A stretch of DNA of 6,292 nucleotides from Acidobacteriota bacterium (lineage in GTDB: Bacteria; Acidobacteriota; Terriglobia; UBA7540): the NCBI GenBank assembly GCA_021789565.1, contig JAJYJL010000530.1, positions 1 to 6,292 of the forward strand, given 5' to 3'. Both the position numbers and the translations under genes were made by a program. Shown piece by piece: positions 1 through 6,193 of this stretch (within the stretch, counting starts at the first letter, position 1; each line of letters starts with the position of its first letter). A model generated the notes under the pieces. The model did not search any database, had not been told where the DNA came from, and worked only from the letters and a program-made list of their open reading frames with translations.

Positions 1-263
1 AGTTTGAAGGAACGAGTTTCCACATTCAGACTGAGGCCCGGAAAGAATCAGGCATCGAGACCGCCGTCTACGTCAAGGGCGCGGTAGTCCATTCTCTCAA
101 AACCATGCACTCAGGCTTATCCAGCATGCAGGCCAGCGATGAACGGCAACTGATGCAGCTGCTGGAAGGGCAGCATCGGCAAGTGATTGAGCAGATTCGC
201 ACCGGAGAAATCAGGCCCCATTCAGCGCCGGAGGCGGTCCCTGGTTCCATGGGAAATTCATGA
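1..263 (+). CDS. C-terminal part of a small conserved hypothetical protein (5' end cut off)
   Basis: The reading frame is open from the left edge (first full codon at base 3) to TGA at 261-263 and gives 86 residues. The visible part begins with a beta-rich stretch containing FHIQTEAR and [17 protein letters not shown] charged helix follows at about residues 44-70 ([20 protein letters not shown]), then a Pro/Gly/Ser-rich tail. I loosely recall small proteins with a similar 'FH(I/V)QTE ... VYxxG' pattern in acidobacteria and myxobacteria, but know no function for them. The stop codon overlaps the ATG of the ThiS-like gene as ATGA, so the two are probably translated from one mRNA by coupled reinitiation. 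I see no membrane segment, metal motif or catalytic motif. The frame is supported by the coupling and by coherent codon use; the function is unknown. Confidence 0.65.
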   Translation, partial: FEGTSFHIQTEARKESGIETAVYVKGAVVHSLKTMHSGLSSMQASDERQLMQLLEGQHRQVIEQIRTGEIRPHSAPEAVPGSMGNS

Positions 264-511
264 CTTTGCAAATGAACGGCGAGCAGCGCGAAATTCCAGA
301 CGGCCTGAGCCTGGCGGGCCTGGTGGATTGGCTTGAGCTTCCCGCCGACCGCGTCGCCATCGAGCGCAATCAGGAAGTTGTGAAAAGAGCAAACTGGAAC
401 GAGACGTGGCTGGAAGAGGGCGACCGGCTTGAAATTGTCCGGATGGTGGGTGGTGGCTCGCATGGCCCGTACCTGAAGGGCCCTGGGGAATTCCCATGCA
501 TCCCACTGTGA
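260..511 (+). CDS. thiS: ThiS-type sulfur carrier protein with a C-terminal extension
   Basis: This 83-residue protein has the beta-grasp ThiS pattern in order: an N-terminal strand with NGE (residues 6-8), a central helix ([10 protein letters not shown], 18-27), the [13 protein letters not shown] block (31-43), and [16 protein letters not shown] ending at residue 66. In the ThiS family, ThiF adenylates the terminal Gly-Gly and it is then thiocarboxylated to donate sulfur for the thiazole ring of thiamin. Most ThiS proteins stop at or right after Gly-Gly. This one continues for 17 residues (67-83), so a free C-terminal glycine would need proteolytic trimming, or the tail marks a non-thiamin role. 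The ATG overlaps the upstream stop, and the 3' end overlaps the kinase start by 16 bases. No thiG, thiF or thiE lies in the window, so the thiamin assignment rests on the sequence family alone. A CysO- or MoaD-like carrier is less likely given the ERN and EIVRMVGGG signatures. Confidence 0.82.
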   Translation: MTLQMNGEQREIPDGLSLAGLVDWLELPADRVAIERNQEVVKRANWNETWLEEGDRLEIVRMVGGGSHGPYLKGPGEFPCIPL

Positions 512-1884
512 CCAGCGCCTCCGGGCTTGTTCTTGTTACGCTTCTGATCAAGCTGGGCGTCATCGCATCTTTGGCCAGCATCATTGCCCGATTTGACAAG
601 TTCCGTCGCCTGCTGCTGGTTGAAATCCGCACTCCCAAACAGAAGCTTCTTTTTGCCGCATTTCTCGGTGTGCCTTTTATGCTGGGCGTTCTGACGCGTC
701 TGGTGGCCGGCTATCAGGGCGGGGACCTGAGCCTTGAAATCACGGTTCTCGGAGGCCTGCTGGGCGGGACCATGGTCGGCCTGGTGGTGGGGATGATCGT
801 CAGCCTGCCGGCGGTCCTGATCCCGCACGTCGTGTTCGTTTTTCCTACGGGAATAATGCCGACGCGGCATGAGCTCCTGGCCGTGCCGATGGCGGTTCTC
901 TATGCCGTGGTGGCCGGATCGGCGCGCTGGCTCTGCCCGAATAAAGAGGAAGTCTGGAAATTCTCGCCTTTCATTGATCTCAGCCTTTATCGCTCGATCA
1001 AGCAGCGGTTTAAGCAGCCTTCTATGGACTGGCAGATCCTTTTCTTTCTGATCTGCGTGGCTCTGGAATTGTCTCGGATTGAAATGGGACGGGTTTCCAA
1101 TGGGAACTTGTTCTTTTTGAATCCACCGGGACTGTGGACCGAAATCCTGATTCTTTTTTCTACGGCCATCGCCGTAGCACTTCCGCTTCGCATCTGGAAC
1201 AACACCCGCATCGAGCAAAAACTGGAAGAGAAGGAACGCAGTCTGATTCAGGCGCGCATGGACAGCCTGATCAGCCAGATCAATCCGCATTTCCTCTTCA
1301 ACACGTTAAATACGGTTTCATCTCTGATCCGCCTGGACCCGGACACCGCGCGGAAAGTGCTGGTGAAACTTTCCAACATCCTGCGGCGAAGGCTTAAGAC
1401 CCAGACCCACTTTGCGCCGCTGCGCCAGGAGCTCGACTTCATTGCCGACTATCTGGATATTGAGATCGTTCGCTTTGGACACGACAAGCTCCGCGTGGTT
1501 GAGGAAATTGATCCGGAAGCCATGGACGTGATTGTGCCCAACATGATCCTTCAGCCTCTCGTGGAGAACGCGATCCGCCACGGTATCGCCCCCAAGATCG
1601 AAGGCGGGACCATCACCCTGCGCGCCAGCCGCCACAATCGGAGAATTGCCATCCAGGTCAGCGACGACGGAGTAGGAATTCCCCAAGGCCGTTTGCCTGA
1701 AATCTATGCCTCCGGCATCGGGATCATGAATGTTCACGAACGGCTGAAGGTGCTTTACGGGAACGAGTTTTCAATGAAAGTCGAAAGCGAACCCGGAAAA
1801 GGGACCACCGTCCGGCTTGAGCTTCCGGAAGTGGTGGCGGCTGAAGAAGCGGTTCCCGTTGAAGCGGCCCAGGCCGGGTTGTAA
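496..1884 (+). CDS. LytS/YehU-type membrane sensor histidine kinase, orphan in this window
   Basis: This 462-residue protein has a hydrophobic N-terminal half with about six or seven membrane segments (roughly 10-30, 50-70, 84-118, 125-145, 178-195 and 212-231), resembling a degenerate 5TM-LYT sensor domain. A coiled linker (235-258) leads to the His_kinase-type phosphoacceptor block [12 protein letters not shown], with His265. The HATPase domain follows: N box [11 protein letters not shown] (Asn358), G1 box DDGVGIP (Asp391), G2 region [12 protein letters not shown] (406-417) and GKGTT (434-438). An Ala/Glu-rich tail follows the catalytic core. This class autophosphorylates and passes phosphate to LytTR-type regulators that control cell-envelope or nutrient-uptake genes. 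No response regulator lies on either side here. The start at 496 has GGGGA (485-489) six bases upstream and overlaps the carrier gene, implying co-translation. The family call is firm; the signal and the target are unknown. Confidence 0.93.
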   Translation: MHPTVTSASGLVLVTLLIKLGVIASLASIIARFDKFRRLLLVEIRTPKQKLLFAAFLGVPFMLGVLTRLVAGYQGGDLSLEITVLGGLLGGTMVGLVVGMIVSLPAVLIPHVVFVFPTGIMPTRHELLAVPMAVLYAVVAGSARWLCPNKEEVWKFSPFIDLSLYRSIKQRFKQPSMDWQILFFLICVALELSRIEMGRVSNGNLFFLNPPGLWTEILILFSTAIAVALPLRIWNNTRIEQKLEEKERSLIQARMDSLISQINPHFLFNTLNTVSSLIRLDPDTARKVLVKLSNILRRRLKTQTHFAPLRQELDFIADYLDIEIVRFGHDKLRVVEEIDPEAMDVIVPNMILQPLVENAIRHGIAPKIEGGTITLRASRHNRRIAIQVSDDGVGIPQGRLPEIYASGIGIMNVHERLKVLYGNEFSMKVESEPGKGTTVRLELPEVVAAEEAVPVEAAQAGL

Positions 1885-2003
1885 TCAATTTCTCGACTTG
1901 ATGATTGCAGCGTGTTGACAGCCCCGGATTTGCCCCTGCTTGATGTTGTTCCTCCTGCCTCAAGGATTAATCTGTGTTAATATCAGGCCTTTGCACCCGA
2001 ATA

Positions 2004-2035
2004 TTGAATCCGCTCTACTCAATAGCTGGATTCAA
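2004..2035. repeat. Perfect 8-bp inverted repeat in the leader of the AhpD-like gene
   Basis: TTGAATCC (2004-2011) and GGATTCAA (2028-2035) are exact reverse complements separated by 16 bases, about 60 bases upstream of the likely start at 2095. This could be a regulator-binding dyad or a hairpin in the mRNA leader. No T-run follows, so it is not a terminator. A short second stem, GGGCG/CGCCC (2051-2067), lies between it and the ribosome binding site. An 8-bp dyad can arise by chance in a region this size, so regulatory function is only suggested. Confidence 0.35.
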
Positions 2036-2083
2036 GCGGCGGATCGGTGAGGGCGCCTGTTCCGCCCGCAAATCCATAAGTTC

Positions 2084-2088
2084 GAGGA
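2084..2088 (+). promoter_or_regulatory. Ribosome binding site selecting start 2095
   Basis: GAGGA at 2084-2088 directly abuts the ATG at 2089, which leaves no room for initiation there. It lies six bases before the in-frame ATG at 2095, the normal spacing. The protein therefore most likely begins MAKRDSDR, two residues shorter than the longest frame. Confidence 0.6.
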
Positions 2089-2094
2089 ATGTTG

Positions 2095-2433
2095 ATGGCC
2101 AAACGTGACTCCGACAGAGTGAAAACGACTCCCAGCTCAATGAGCATGATTGAACCCCGGTTTCGCAACATCTACAAGTCTTTCTACAAGGAGACGTACT
2201 ACACCACCACTACGCTCGACTCCAAGACCAAAGAGTTGATTGCGATTGGGTGCTCACTGGTGGCCAAGTGCGAAGGCTGCACGCGCGGCCACATCAAGAA
2301 GGCGCTGGAACTGGGAGCAACAAGGGAAGAAATCTCAGACGCCATTGTTGTGGCTGTTGGAATCGGCGCCGCTGCGGTCGTTGACATGTCCGACAAGGCT
2401 GCGACTCACTTGGATCTCCATCATTTCGAATAG
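2095..2433 (+). CDS. AhpD/carboxymuconolactone decarboxylase (CMD) family protein with CxxC-x3-H redox motif
   Basis: This is a 112-residue all-helical protein of normal length for single-domain CMD proteins. The core reads TKELIAIGCSLVAKCEGC followed by TRGHIKKALELGATREEI: Glu47, Cys59, Cys62 and His66 match the layout of the AhpD active site (Glu, CxxC, His), and the Gly-Ala-Thr/Glu-Glu-Ile segment is typical of the family. Proteins of this type often act as peroxidases or as thiol-disulfide partners in peroxide reduction; the CxxC argues against the non-redox gamma-carboxymuconolactone decarboxylase activity. It has no signal peptide, so it is presumably cytoplasmic. A basic, Ser/Thr-rich N-terminus (2-17) precedes the domain. 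No AhpC, peroxiredoxin or OxyR-like gene is adjacent, so the partner and substrate are unknown. It stands 210 bases after the kinase and 115 before the transporter and may be monocistronic. Confidence 0.88.
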   Translation: MAKRDSDRVKTTPSSMSMIEPRFRNIYKSFYKETYYTTTTLDSKTKELIAIGCSLVAKCEGCTRGHIKKALELGATREEISDAIVVAVGIGAAAVVDMSDKAATHLDLHHFE

Positions 2434-2537
2434 CGCAGGCAAAGAGAGCTCTCCGGGGCGGGGCGGTGCGAAGTCTCCGGACTAAAACACATTCTGATAT
2501 TCCTGAAGGCCTGAGGGCCTGTGGGTTGCCGCTTTGC

Positions 2538-2542
2538 GAGGA
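2538..2542 (+). promoter_or_regulatory. Ribosome binding site favouring a GTG start at 2549
   Basis: GAGGA at 2538-2542 is six bases before GTG 2549, which opens MDFLIIGILFF and leads straight into the first membrane helix. The longest frame starts at TTG 2534, which has only weak purine-rich sequence upstream and would place this GAGGA inside the coding region. The GTG start is preferred. Confidence 0.6.
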
Positions 2543-2548
2543 CGTCCG

Positions 2549-3733
2549 GTGGACTTTCTGATCATCGGCATACTTTTTTTTCTGCTGTTCCTGGGCCTGG
2601 CGGACAACCAGACCATCCCCGCGCTTCTTCCCCTGCTGATTCGTTCCCTCCACATCACTGTTGAGCAGGCAGGGTTGCTGGCGGTCTTCTATTCCTTGGC
2701 GGCGGCGCTTGCTTCCCTGGTGACGGGGATTTTTTCCGACCATTACGGCCGCAGGCGGTTTCTAATTGCCGGGGCTATAGTTTTTGGCTGTGCTTCATGG
2801 CTGTCTGCGCATGCCGCGAGCTTTACGAGCCTGACAGTTGCGCGCGGGCTGACCGGCCTCGGAGCGGGGACGATTTCCACCTGCTCCATCGCCTTTGCTG
2901 GCGACTGGTTTGATTACAGCATTCGAGGCCGCGCTCTCAGCTGGATCTCTACAGCATATTTTGCCGCTCCCATCCTTGGAGTGCCCCTGGCGGCGCAGGT
3001 GGCGGATCGCCTGGGATGGCGCAACACGTTTTATTTTTTTGCCGCTCTGGCTGGCGCCGTTGCGTTGTTTTCATTGTGGCTACCGAATGACAAGCGCGAA
3101 GGGGTTCCCAGTCTGGAGAAATGGCGGGCCACGTTCAGGTCCTGCCAGTCATTCTTCAAGCGCCGGGACACCAGCGCCGGCCTCGTGATCGCCTTCCTGG
3201 TTTCGGGCGGGTTTTACGGCTTTCTGTATTACATTGGCCAGTGGATGAATTCATCGTTCGGCGTGTCTACCCGAACGATCGGATGGGTCTTCATGCTTGG
3301 GGGCCTTGTGGCCCTTGTAAGCGCGCCGCTGGCCGGCAGTCTATCAGACAGCTGGGGAAAGCGTCCGGTATCGATTGCGAGCAACGCGTTGCTGGCGCTG
3401 TCAGTGGCGCTGGTCCCGTTTTTCCCATGGGGAGCCGGCCTGCTGATTATTTTTGCAGTCACCAGCCTCGGTGCGGCTTCACGGCAGGGACCGCTTACGG
3501 CGCTGATGACGGAACTGGTTTCCACGGCTGAGCGTGGCTCCTTCATCGCGCTTCGCAACGTTTTCTCGCAGATGGGGATCGGGCTGGTGGTACTGGCGGG
3601 CGGGGCTATTTACGAGCGGCACGGCTACTTTGCGCTGACGACCTTGTGCGCGGCCATGACGGGCGTGGTGGCAATCCTGCTGGCTACGCATATCGTCGAG
3701 CCACGCCCGGCAGCAGGAAACCCGCGGCCATGA
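2549..3733 (+). CDS. Major facilitator superfamily (MFS) transporter, 12 transmembrane helices
   Basis: From GTG 2549 the protein has 394 residues, the usual size of a 12-helix MFS carrier. Hydrophobic segments lie near 3-20, 40-60, 70-88, 92-115, 128-150, 158-177, 210-230, 243-262, 273-290, 293-310, 333-352 and 358-380, with a longer charged loop (178-207) between the two halves. The loop between helices 2 and 3 carries motif A as GIFSDHYGRRR (60-70; His replaces the usual Arg). The symmetry-related loop 8-9 carries GSLSDSWGKRP (263-273). RGLTGLGAG in helix 4 is another family signature. The family couples transport of small solutes to the proton gradient in the inner membrane. The substrate cannot be read from sequence; drug or metabolite efflux, or organic-acid uptake, are all possible. 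Only four bases separate its stop from the next gene, so the two are probably cotranscribed. An earlier TTG start at 2534 would add five residues. Confidence 0.9.
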   Translation: MDFLIIGILFFLLFLGLADNQTIPALLPLLIRSLHITVEQAGLLAVFYSLAAALASLVTGIFSDHYGRRRFLIAGAIVFGCASWLSAHAASFTSLTVARGLTGLGAGTISTCSIAFAGDWFDYSIRGRALSWISTAYFAAPILGVPLAAQVADRLGWRNTFYFFAALAGAVALFSLWLPNDKREGVPSLEKWRATFRSCQSFFKRRDTSAGLVIAFLVSGGFYGFLYYIGQWMNSSFGVSTRTIGWVFMLGGLVALVSAPLAGSLSDSWGKRPVSIASNALLALSVALVPFFPWGAGLLIIFAVTSLGAASRQGPLTALMTELVSTAERGSFIALRNVFSQMGIGLVVLAGGAIYERHGYFALTTLCAAMTGVVAILLATHIVEPRPAAGNPRP

Positions 3734-3737
3734 TGGA

Positions 3738-4694
3738 ATGATCGAGCCGGTGGAAGTGAAACCGGCAGAAGGGAATGGGGCATTGTCAAAACGTCGAATT
3801 GTTCGAAACATCCTCATCGTTCTTCTCAGCCTGGCTGCAATATTCTTCCTGGTTGTTGTGCCGTTGTTTTTCACATTTCTCATAACTTCCGCAAGGTTCC
3901 GTTTCCCGGACCGGAATAACGGCAAAACGCCGCAATCCTACGGTCTCGAATACCAGCCCATTGAATTTAATTCCTCGGACGGCATCCTGCTGAAGGGCTG
4001 GTACGTTCCGGCAGGTCCCGCCGCCCGCGGGACGATCATCTATTGCCACGGCCGCAACCGCAGCCGGGTGGAAATGCTTCCTATGGAGATATACGGCCAC
4101 AGCCTGGGTTACAACGGCCTGCTCTTTGACTTTCGGGATTCTGGCGAGAGCGGCGGTAAAATTGGGAGCTTGGGCTACCTGGAAAGGCTCGACGTGATCG
4201 CGGCGGTCCACTATGCCCTGGACCGGGAGCATGCTACAAAACCAATTGTGCTGTGGGGCGTGTCCATGGGCGCTGCGGCTTCACTGATGGCCGCGGCTGA
4301 AACGCCGGACGTCAACGCCGTGATTTCCGACAGTTCCTTTCTCTCATTTCGCCAAGTTATCGTCCACCACGCTCACCTGTTTTTTCATCTTCCATCCTTC
4401 CCGATTGTGGATGAAGCCATCTATGCGTCTGCGTGGCGCGCCGGTTTCTGGCCGTCGGAATTTGATCTGAGAAACGCCGTCGACCGCATCAATCCCCGGC
4501 CGATTCTTTTTATCGCCGTGCGGGGTGACAAGCGCATTACGCCGGAGGTCGCGCGCGAACTGTATTCCCATTCGACCAGTCCGGGCAAGGCGATCCTGGT
4601 AGTCCCGGGGCATCGCCACGGAGAAGGATTTACCTCCGGAAACGAACCCTACGAGCAGGCGGTAAAGAAATTTCTCTCAGGCCTCTCCGGCTGA
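3738..4694 (+). CDS. Membrane-anchored alpha/beta hydrolase (serine hydrolase)
   Basis: This 318-residue protein has a basic N-terminus (KRRIVRN), one strong hydrophobic helix (about 25-50) acting as signal anchor, and a catalytic domain that should face the periplasm. The alpha/beta hydrolase landmarks are in order: IIYCHGRNRSR (oxyanion region, His104-Gly105), LLFDFRDSGESGG (128-140), the nucleophile elbow GVSMGA with Ser176, AVRGDKRI with Asp264, and VVPGHRHGEGF with His292 or, by alignment with the usual GHxEG motif, His294. The layout resembles the YqkD/ABHD12-13-like group, whose members include esterases and acyl-thioesterases; the true substrate is unknown. Start ATG 3738 lies four bases after the MFS stop with only a weak ribosome binding site, consistent with translational coupling. 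A TTG at codon 17 preceded by GAAGGG is an alternative start and would still keep the anchor. A joint role with the transporter, for example cleaving an ester that is then moved, is only an inference. Confidence 0.9.
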   Translation: MIEPVEVKPAEGNGALSKRRIVRNILIVLLSLAAIFFLVVVPLFFTFLITSARFRFPDRNNGKTPQSYGLEYQPIEFNSSDGILLKGWYVPAGPAARGTIIYCHGRNRSRVEMLPMEIYGHSLGYNGLLFDFRDSGESGGKIGSLGYLERLDVIAAVHYALDREHATKPIVLWGVSMGAAASLMAAAETPDVNAVISDSSFLSFRQVIVHHAHLFFHLPSFPIVDEAIYASAWRAGFWPSEFDLRNAVDRINPRPILFIAVRGDKRITPEVARELYSHSTSPGKAILVVPGHRHGEGFTSGNEPYEQAVKKFLSGLSG

Positions 4695-4712
4695 TTCCCG
4701 CTGCGTCCTCTT

Positions 4713-4733
4713 GACATTCGGGGTTAGAATGTC
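4713..4733. promoter_or_regulatory. Perfect 7-bp inverted repeat, candidate operator of the membrane-protein gene
   Basis: GACATTC (4713-4719) and GAATGTC (4727-4733) are exact inverted copies around a 7-base GGGGTTA spacer, giving a 21-bp dyad in the 100-base gap before the gene at 4795. The left arm overlaps TTGACA (4711-4716), but no -10 box lies 16-18 bases after that hexamer. A weak alternative pair is TTAGAA (4724-4729) and TATCTT (4747-4752), spaced 17 bases, which would place the dyad across the -35 region. No T-run follows, so it is a poor terminator. Confidence 0.4.
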
Positions 4734-4780
4734 TGCAACGTCTGTGTATCTTAAGAATCCATCGTATTCGTTCCGGATCT

Positions 4781-4788
4781 GAAGGAGG
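4781..4788 (+). promoter_or_regulatory. Near-perfect Shine-Dalgarno site
   Basis: GAAGGAGG sits six bases before ATG 4795, the strongest ribosome binding site in the window. It fixes the start and suggests efficient translation of the membrane protein. Confidence 0.8.
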
Positions 4789-4794
4789 CTTCCG

Positions 4795-5673
4795 ATGGCA
4801 GATATTGCAGCGCAAACCCAATCAAAACTCCAACTCCGTTCATGGCTTACAGGGCCCTTTGCGTTCATTGCCCTGCTGATCGTTGTTCGCTTCGTGCTCG
4901 AATTGCTTGGAGTGTCTCATCAGCTGACGGGCTACCTTTCAAGCACAGGGGCCGTGTACCTGGTGGCACTTTACTTGGGTGCAGTCGCTCCGCTGCGGGG
5001 CGTGCAAAAGTCATGGCAGATTCTTTTGCCGGGGGTCCTGCTGGCCGCGTGGACGCAGGGTTGGGTGATTCTGTTCACCATCGTCTCCGGCGGCTTGAGC
5101 CTCCAAAGAAGCCATTTTGCCGAGCAGCAGGACTGGGGAAACTGGGCACATCTTGGCCATCATGCTCTTGAGCACCTGTTTGAAATTGTTCCCGTTGCTG
5201 TTGTCGTGCTGGTGTTGATGGCCGCCATGATGGTGCTCTGGCGCTGGCCAGTCACGGTAGGACCCGGGGCGGTTCTTGGCGGGCTGGTGGTCATTCGCTT
5301 CTGGTCTGAAGCGATGAACATGAATCCCATTGTTTCCTCGGCCTGGAGCTCCTCGGTTGCCTTTCTGCTCTGCGGGTTTTACCTTGGCGGAGTTGGCGCC
5401 TTGTTGGGGTTTTCATCGTCCCGCAAACTTCTGGTTCCGGCGATGGTGCTGGGTTGGGCATGGCGGTTTTGGACCTTTGTCGCAACCTTGCTGGGAGCGG
5501 CTGCGCCCTACTATAAGACGCACTTTTACACTCGTCCACAAGCCCATCCATTTGCTCACCTTGTTGTCATGTTCGGAGCCGAAGTGCTTCTTGTAGGTTT
5601 TGTCGCCGGCCTGATCGAATGGGGAATTGCTTCGTGGACCTCGGGAGCGGTGCGTCGCAGGGACCCGGCTTAA
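4795..5673 (+). CDS. Multi-pass integral membrane protein of unknown function with a histidine cluster
   Basis: This 292-residue protein is mostly hydrophobic. About eight helices are visible, near 18-40, 48-66, 74-99, 129-149, 153-170, 182-205, 211-236 and 257-280, with a polar N-terminus and a basic C-terminus (RRRDPA). The loop before helix 4 reads NWAHLGHHALEHLFE, placing His119, His122, His123 and His127 with Glu126 and Glu130 on one amphipathic stretch. The loop before the last helix has His243, His251 and His255. Such His groups at a membrane face can bind heme or metal; the HxxHH spacing also occurs in membrane di-iron enzymes, but the other boxes of that family are not evident. I do not recognise a named family. 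It starts at a strong ribosome binding site 100 bases after the hydrolase and is probably its own transcription unit. No recognisable terminator follows. Confidence 0.85.
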   Translation: MADIAAQTQSKLQLRSWLTGPFAFIALLIVVRFVLELLGVSHQLTGYLSSTGAVYLVALYLGAVAPLRGVQKSWQILLPGVLLAAWTQGWVILFTIVSGGLSLQRSHFAEQQDWGNWAHLGHHALEHLFEIVPVAVVVLVLMAAMMVLWRWPVTVGPGAVLGGLVVIRFWSEAMNMNPIVSSAWSSSVAFLLCGFYLGGVGALLGFSSSRKLLVPAMVLGWAWRFWTFVATLLGAAAPYYKTHFYTRPQAHPFAHLVVMFGAEVLLVGFVAGLIEWGIASWTSGAVRRRDPA

Positions 5674-5750
5674 CAGCGGTTTCTGTTGCCGCGACCTTGC
5701 CTGGGAATGGTACCTTGGCGGGGCGAATCTGTTTTCTACTGAGTCAATTG

Positions 5751-5764
5751 TGCAAAGTTTTGCA
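5751..5764. promoter_or_regulatory. 14-bp palindrome resembling a LacI-family operator
   Basis: TGCAAA-GT-TTTGCA is a perfect 6-bp dyad around two bases. It matches the LacI/CcpA-type pattern TGCAAACGTTTGCA except for the central pair, which is GT rather than the usual CG. An overlapping TGCATGCA palindrome follows at 5761-5768. No LacI-family gene is in the window. Confidence 0.25.
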
Positions 5765-5945
5765 TGCATGTCTTTTCACAGTGAAGGCAACCCGCTGCGC
5801 AAACTCCTCTACCATTGCAATATCCTCGAACAATAACAGTCTGGAAGGGTGAAGTTTCCGCGCATAACCGAAGCGAATCTTACTGGTCCCTAACGATTTA
5901 TTCGCGTCATGGAACAGATTTCCGCAACAGGTTTTTACGGTGTTT

Positions 5946-5963
5946 GTATACCGCCCCCTATAC
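5946..5963. promoter_or_regulatory. GTATA-CCGCCCCC-TATAC dyad resembling a CsoR/RcnR/FrmR-type operator
   Basis: Five-base AT-rich arms flank an eight-base C-tract. Operators of the CsoR/RcnR/FrmR family of metal and formaldehyde sensors commonly have a G or C tract between TATA-like arms. The resemblance is by eye only, and no gene of that family lies in the window. Confidence 0.25.
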
Positions 5964-6072
5964 TCCGATTGCCGCAACTCTTAACGCTCGCGACCAATGC
6001 GGCTCCAGCTTTACACGCTAAGCGATTGAAAAACCAAGATGTCCTGTACGACACGGACGTGGCCAGCAGGCC

Positions 6073-6089
6073 GCGCAATCGCCTTGCGC
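6073..6089. promoter_or_regulatory. GCGCAA-N5-TTGCGC dyad, candidate activator site for the sigma-54 promoter
   Basis: This is a perfect 6-bp inverted repeat around TCGCC, centred near 6081 and about 140 bases before the predicted transcription start. Enhancer-binding activators of sigma-54 typically bind dyads 80-200 bases upstream. It could instead form an RNA hairpin together with the adjacent GGCC-AGCA-GGCC stem (6061-6072). Confidence 0.35.
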
Positions 6090-6193
6090 CTGATTTCCGA
6101 GTACCGTTGTGCTATCAAGAGAAACCCATAGTTACCCGATAAGTAGCAGGACGAAGAGAGGGTTAGCGGCAATCCGCAGAGCGGGGTAGGCTT

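Larger units (their letters stand above)
5674..6193. other. Long intergenic region rich in palindromes, no supported gene
   Basis: About 520 bases with only short reading frames overlapping on both strands, none with a good ribosome binding site or a recognisable product. The best are 5909-6142 (+, 77 residues), 5744-5977 (-, 77 residues) and 6011 to the right edge (-, 93 residues, open at the edge). The stretch carries several short dyads: AACAG/CTGTT right after the stop codon (5672-5687), TGCAAA/TTTGCA (5751-5764), TTCAC/GTGAA (5775-5785), GTATA/TATAC (5946-5963), GCGCAA/TTGCGC (6073-6089) and GCGG/CCGC (6166-6177). None is followed by a T-run. It may be a control region for the next gene to the right, or hold a decayed gene. 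Confidence 0.5.

Noticed and set aside
370..1290. 306-residue open frame on the minus strand opposite the kinase
   Set aside because: It lies wholly antisense to a clearly conserved histidine kinase gene, is rich in Gln, Arg and His as expected for such shadows, and shows no domain.
1915..1920. TTGACA after the kinase gene as a -35 box
   Set aside because: No acceptable -10 hexamer occurs 16-18 bases downstream. TTAATAT near 1977 is too far away.
2444..2453. 10-bp palindrome GAGAGCTCTC after the AhpD-like gene
   Set aside because: It has no loop, so it cannot form a hairpin, and there is no other sign that it is a control site; chance is likely at this length.
2503..2526. Three imperfect 8-base tandem units (CTGAAGGC, CTGAGGGC, CTGTGGGT) and an AGGCC-TGAG-GGCCT stem before the MFS gene
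   Set aside because: Too short and imperfect to call a repeat. The stem has five pairs and no T-run, so it is not a convincing terminator.
4964..4978. TGGCAC followed by TTGG inside the membrane-protein gene, resembling a sigma-54 site
   Set aside because: The -12 element reads GG instead of the invariant GC, and the site is within a coding region.
5672..5692. Hairpin right after the membrane-protein stop as a terminator
   Set aside because: The stem is only five pairs (AACAG/CTGTT) with a competing GCGG/CCGC pairing, and no T-run follows.
5744..5977. Minus-strand 77-residue frame ending in a helix-like segment
   Set aside because: It begins at a TTG without a ribosome binding site, contains the C-tract dyad, and has no recognisable domain.
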